From: an uncultured Poribacteria bacterium
GTDB taxonomy: Bacteria; Poribacteria; WGA-4E; WGA-3G
Length of the DNA: 64,000 bases
Direction of reading: 5' to 3'
Assembly (NCBI GenBank): GCA_951812525.1
Contig: OX638316.1
Location: 1,770,630-1,834,629 of the forward strand
Below are positions 60,419 through 64,000 of this stretch, one piece after another. The first letter of the stretch is position 1. Each line of letters opens with the position of its first letter. A model generated the notes under the pieces. It did no database searches. It had not been told where the DNA came from and saw nothing but the letters and a program-made list of their open reading frames with translations. Both the position numbers and the translations under genes were made by a program.

Positions 60419-62680
60419 ATGTTTTCAGAAGCATCACAAAAAACTGAAGGTCAGTCTGGTCACGGCTTTGGCACGGCTCCTGTATTTTTGGCTTCAATCA
60501 GTACAATTCTCGGTGCGATCCTCTTTTTGCGGTTTGGTTACGCTGTGGCACATGTTGGACTTTGGGGCACACTCATGGTTGTCGTGCTTGGACATCTCGT
60601 GACGGTTCCGACAGTTCTGGCGGTGTCTGAGGTAGCCACAAACCGACGGGTAGCGGGTGGAGGTGCGTACTACATTGTCAGCCGCTCCTTCGGTGCGAGT
60701 ATCGGTGGCACTATCGGGATCGCTCTGTATATTTCTCAAGCGATCTCGGTTGCTTTCTATATAGTCGCTTTTGCAGAATCGTTTCAACCGGTGTATGAAT
60801 GGGTTAAAGCCACATACGATTTGGAGTACGTAGATGCGCGCTGGGTGAGCCTTCCTGCTACACTCCTGATGGTAGTACTCATGCTGGTTAAAGGTGCTGG
60901 CGTGGGCGTGAAAGTTCTCTGGTGTGTCTGCGTAATGCTTGGAGCTTCAATTATCGCTTTCCTATTTGGTGAAGGTCCGGAATCTATACGACCCGAAGGA
61001 CTGAATCTTACAGCACGCATTGGAAACCCGGATAATTTCGGTACGGTTTTCGCGACGTGTTTCCCTGCCTTCACAGGTATGATTGCGGGCTTGGGGTTAT
61101 CCGGTGATCTCAGGAATCCTCAGAGAAGTATCCCGCTCGGCACGATCGGGGCGACATTCGCAGGTATGGTGATATACGTCCTTGTTGCCATCAAGTTGGG
61201 GCAGAGTGCTACACCTGAGGAGTTAGATAATGACCAATTTATCATGGCGCAAATTGCCCTGTGGAGTCCGGCAATCTACATCGGATTAGGTGCAGCTGCA
61301 CTATCTTCCGCGCTTGGCTCAATAATGGTAGCACCAAGAACGCTGCAGATGCTTGCCCGAGATAACGTTTTCCCTATTCCGCGACTGAATCGTTTAATGG
61401 AAACGGGCATCGGAAAAAGCCAAGAGCCAATATATGCGACATTCGTGTCGGGTGTCATTGCCCTCGTGTTTGTCGTCATAGGTGGTGTTGACTTTATCGC
61501 GCAAATTCTCAGCATGTTCTTCATGGTAACCTACGGCGCACTCTGTATGGTGTCGTTCCTTGAACATTTCGCAAGCAATCCATCTTATCGTCCAACTTTC
61601 CATTCTCGCTGGTATCTGTCCCTGTTGGGTACTGTCATGTGTGGACTGATGATGGTTCAGATAAGCGCACTGTATGCCCTCATCGCCGTTGTCCTCATGG
61701 TAGGCACCTATATTGGACTCCGCCGCAGTCGCCAAGGCGAACGCGACCTGTCCGCAATCTTCCAAGGTACAATGTTTCAACTAACTCGGTGGTTGCAGAC
61801 GACACTCCAGAAGAGTCGAGTTATGACCTCCGAAGGCGGATGGCGACCTTCGATTGTTGCTGTGACACGAGTAGGAGAACGACGGCTTGGGCATTTCGAT
61901 TTGCTCCGGTGGATCTGTCATCGGCACGGATTCGGTCACTTCATTCAACTTTTTGTTGGTGATTACACCTTTCCTAATGAGATAAAGGCACGTCTCCACG
62001 TTGATGAATTAATCAAACTGACAGAGGTCAGTAGAGCCGGCATCTTCGTTGATACCTTGATTTCTCCAACCTTCCAACTCGCTCTCACGCAGATAGTGCA
62101 GATGCCGGGGATTTCTGGTTTACCTAACAATTCCATCCTCCTTGAGTTTGATCAGGAGAGTGATGAGGAAATTAAAGAGGTCGAACAAGGCGCGCGGATC
62201 GCAGTGAATTCACTGTTCAACGTCTTGATCCTAAGATCGACCAGTTACCGTTTCGGTTATAAGTCTTCGATCCATGTATGGGTGACGGAAGAAAATTTGA
62301 AAAACGCTCCGCTCATGCTGTTGTTGGCGTATATTATTATAGGACACACCGACTGGAAACGTGCTGAAATTAGACTTTTCGCTTGTTCCGAATCTACGGT
62401 TGCTGAGCGTGAAGCTGGGAATGAAGCCGACAAGCTCTCCACACTGATGAGAGAAGGACGGTTGCCGATATCTATGCAGAATGTGACCTCTGTCTCCTAC
62501 GACAGCGCAGAAACTCTGGAAGAAGAGGTAACCCATCGCTCCGCTCAGGCTGACTTAATTATCACGGGATTAACGGCGGAAGACCTTGGTTCTGATGAAT
62601 TACCGCAAATACTACAGCGTTATGATGGCGTGAAAGATGTGTTGTTCGTGCATTCTATTGAGCAGATCTTGATCGACTAA
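60419..62680 (+). CDS. SLC12-like cation-chloride cotransporter / amino acid permease
   Basis: 753 residues. About twelve membrane helices occupy residues 15-440, with the APC-fold start APVFLASISTILGAILFLRFGYAV and SRSFGASIGGTIGIAL. The C-terminal 310 residues are a soluble domain (WRPSIVAVTRVGERRLGHFDLL, then KSSIHVWVTEENLKNAPLMLLLAYIIIGHTDW-type text) like that of cation-chloride cotransporters, which controls transport. Bacterial members move K+ or Na+ with Cl- or amino acids. AAGGAG lies seven bases before the ATG. It is followed 24 bases later by the fucosidase-like gene, which may share its transcript. Confidence 0.8.
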   Translation: MFSEASQKTEGQSGHGFGTAPVFLASISTILGAILFLRFGYAVAHVGLWGTLMVVVLGHLVTVPTVLAVSEVATNRRVAGGGAYYIVSRSFGASIGGTIGIALYISQAISVAFYIVAFAESFQPVYEWVKATYDLEYVDARWVSLPATLLMVVLMLVKGAGVGVKVLWCVCVMLGASIIAFLFGEGPESIRPEGLNLTARIGNPDNFGTVFATCFPAFTGMIAGLGLSGDLRNPQRSIPLGTIGATFAGMVIYVLVAIKLGQSATPEELDNDQFIMAQIALWSPAIYIGLGAAALSSALGSIMVAPRTLQMLARDNVFPIPRLNRLMETGIGKSQEPIYATFVSGVIALVFVVIGGVDFIAQILSMFFMVTYGALCMVSFLEHFASNPSYRPTFHSRWYLSLLGTVMCGLMMVQISALYALIAVVLMVGTYIGLRRSRQGERDLSAIFQGTMFQLTRWLQTTLQKSRVMTSEGGWRPSIVAVTRVGERRLGHFDLLRWICHRHGFGHFIQLFVGDYTFPNEIKARLHVDELIKLTEVSRAGIFVDTLISPTFQLALTQIVQMPGISGLPNNSILLEFDQESDEEIKEVEQGARIAVNSLFNVLILRSTSYRFGYKSSIHVWVTEENLKNAPLMLLLAYIIIGHTDWKRAEIRLFACSESTVAEREAGNEADKLSTLMREGRLPISMQNVTSVSYDSAETLEEEVTHRSAQADLIITGLTAEDLGSDELPQILQRYDGVKDVLFVHSIEQILID

Positions 62681-62704
62681 CGACGCGCCTGTGGAGGTTC
62701 GGCT

Positions 62705-64000
62705 ATGTTTCTGGTTTGGATCTGTTTCATCTGTTTGGAGGGAAAGATTCTGTTTAATCAAGAAAACACAGAAATTCGCGAATGGATCGTCGAAATTGTC
62801 CGGGCTGCAGGTAGTCATTCTGATGTCAATGCCGACCCCACGTTAAATAATCAAGAGCATTTGCAGTCCGTTGACGTTGCAGAAGGAATTAAAAAGTGGA
62901 TTGACGAGAAAGGAGAATCAGTCGTTGGCACCCGTGGTGGTCCTTTCGATCCTACCGACCAGTATGTAACGACCTACAGAGACGGCAAAATCTATGTACA
63001 TGTGCTTTCATGGGAGGGAGAGAACCATATTATCCTCCCAGCAATTATTGATCGGGTGGTGAAAAACGCTTGGATTCTTGGGAATCCTGAGGCTGACGGT
63101 GCTTCGTGGGGAATTGTGAGACAACATCCATGGGGGCTTATTGTTGTAGTCCCCGAGGAATACCAAAACGGTGTTGATGACATCGTTGTGCTTGATATTG
63201 AGGGAGATCCTGCTACACTTAAGAAGCCTCTATTGGTTGAGCCGGACCCTTCGGCAGTTATTTATCTCTTCGGAGACAGTGCCAAGGTAGAGGGTGGTCT
63301 TGTGCACATGCAGGCACCCGACTGGATCGAGGGTTGGAGCGAACAATCGAGTTCTGCCTCTTGGGAGGTTAAGCTTCGTGGTCCTTGCGACTATAAAGTT
63401 GCGATAACCTACACTGCGGATGTACATGCGGTTGGCGCAAAGTTCGAGATTGCTGCTGGTGAAAACAGAGTTATCGGTGATGTCAGTCAAACGACCGGAT
63501 GGGCGGGAGATTCTCAGAATTTTGAGAGGAGACTGCTTTCGGAAACACTATGGCTCCCCGCAGAGACAAGCACAGTTACGCTTCGTCTCATAGGAACCTC
63601 AAAACCTAAAGAAAATGTGAAAGTCCATTCCGTTGAACTAATTTCACCGGCTGCTGAAAAAGTCCTGTTTGCCTCAGAAGAGAAAGCCCAACAAATGCGC
63701 GCCAACACGGATTGGTTCGTCGCAGCGAAGTATGGTGTAATGTTTCACTGGTCAGTGACAACACAACCGTTGCGCGGTCCACAAAAGCCGTACCCAGAAG
63801 CAGTGCGTGCTTTAGACCTTGATGCTTTCGCCGATATGGTCAGTGAAACTGGTGCTGGCTATGTCATTTTCACGGCAGTCCACGGTATCATGCATTTTCC
63901 TGCCCCCTTAGCATCGATTGAAAATATTATGTCTGGACGTACGTGTGAACGGGATCTGATTGGGGAAATGGCTGACAAACTTCAGGAGCGCGGTATTCCG
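62705..64000 (+). CDS. Alpha-L-fucosidase-like (GH29) protein with permuted domains, partial
   Basis: 432 codons, open to the window edge. GGAGG lies seven bases before the ATG. Residues about 50-165 resemble the C-terminal part of GH29 enzymes (GIKKWIDEKGESVVGTRGG, GKIYVHVLSWEGENHIILP). Residues about 170-320 are a CBM-like sandwich (YLFGDSAKVEGGLVHMQAP, DYKVAITYTADV). Only then comes the start of a catalytic barrel (WFVAAKYGVMFHWSVT, DAFADMVSETGAGYVIFTA). In ordinary fucosidases the barrel comes first. So this is either a permuted or fused gene, or a truncated one joined to another. No clear signal peptide. The end lies outside the window. Confidence 0.7.
   Translation, partial: MFLVWICFICLEGKILFNQENTEIREWIVEIVRAAGSHSDVNADPTLNNQEHLQSVDVAEGIKKWIDEKGESVVGTRGGPFDPTDQYVTTYRDGKIYVHVLSWEGENHIILPAIIDRVVKNAWILGNPEADGASWGIVRQHPWGLIVVVPEEYQNGVDDIVVLDIEGDPATLKKPLLVEPDPSAVIYLFGDSAKVEGGLVHMQAPDWIEGWSEQSSSASWEVKLRGPCDYKVAITYTADVHAVGAKFEIAAGENRVIGDVSQTTGWAGDSQNFERRLLSETLWLPAETSTVTLRLIGTSKPKENVKVHSVELISPAAEKVLFASEEKAQQMRANTDWFVAAKYGVMFHWSVTTQPLRGPQKPYPEAVRALDLDAFADMVSETGAGYVIFTAVHGIMHFPAPLASIENIMSGRTCERDLIGEMADKLQERGIP

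Overview
This window resembles the genome of Candidatus Poribacteria or a close relative from the PVC/FCB neighbourhood. No rRNA or single-copy marker sets this firmly; the inference rests on style. Many secreted proteins carry dockerin-like pairs (D-x-N-x-D-G) and a FlgD/T9SS-like C-terminal domain (NYPNPFNPETWIPY...WDGRN...SGIYFY). There are also CRTAC1-type FG-GAP proteins, ECF sigma factors fused to large C-terminal extensions, DUF1593, DUF6259 and DUF5060/DUF4038 glycan enzymes, and long intergenic regions littered with hairpin repeats and gene remnants. I see no tRNA, rRNA, CRISPR array or transposase gene.

Layout. 1-5.9 kb: end of an unknown gene, repeats, an ECF sigma factor with a fused regulator-like tail, an orphan MNT nucleotidyltransferase, a phosphodiesterase-type hydrolase, a zinc-ribbon protein and an LRR-dockerin surface protein. 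6-11.1 kb (mostly + strand): a decayed patch with a truncated ribbon-helix-helix gene behind a strong promoter and palindrome, an ABC transporter with a large internal deletion, its DUF1854 neighbour, an intact RHH regulator overlapping an esterase, a MATE exporter and a carboxylesterase remnant fused to the MATE 3' end. 11-31.5 kb (all - strand): CRTAC1-like protein, TPR protein, two CBM9-like proteins, O-methyltransferase, Gfo/Idh/MocA oxidoreductase, WD40 and PD40 propellers, two lectin-like proteins, a DUF6259 glycosidase, Lgt, a sigma-TM-propeller fusion and a small PD40 protein. 31.9-35.1 kb (+): a LamG-like secreted protein and an S9 peptidase. 35.3-46.5 kb (-): LRR-glycosidase, a sigma-TM-LRR-glycosidase fusion, truncated WD40 copies, a PD40 protein and a Ycf48-like propeller lipoprotein. 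47-55 kb (+): epimerase, nucleoside hydrolase, two related glycosidases, DUF1593 protein and a DUF5060/DUF4038 glycosidase, which look like one glycan/nucleoside-degrading cluster. 55.1-58.7 kb (-): DprA-like, ComFC-like phosphoribosyltransferase and FRG-TPR proteins, a possible conflict or DNA-uptake module. 58.9-64 kb: amidohydrolase, SLC12-like transporter and the start of an alpha-L-fucosidase-like protein whose domains appear permuted.

The main theme is an amplified, shuffled set of exported propeller, LRR and glycan-binding proteins. Four shared signals tie them together. First, three consensus sigma-54 promoters, each with a dyad about 71 bp upstream, lie before propeller genes. Second, a roughly 35-bp upstream box lies in front of PD40, LamG and sigma-fusion genes. 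Third, a short C-terminal tail (V-[DS]-P-x-x-K...T-x-W-G-x-[IL]-K) is shared by six otherwise mostly unrelated exported proteins. Fourth, two sigma factors are physically joined through a transmembrane helix to what should be extracytoplasmic sensor domains. These look like parts of one surface-sensing and expression system; the link between them is inference.
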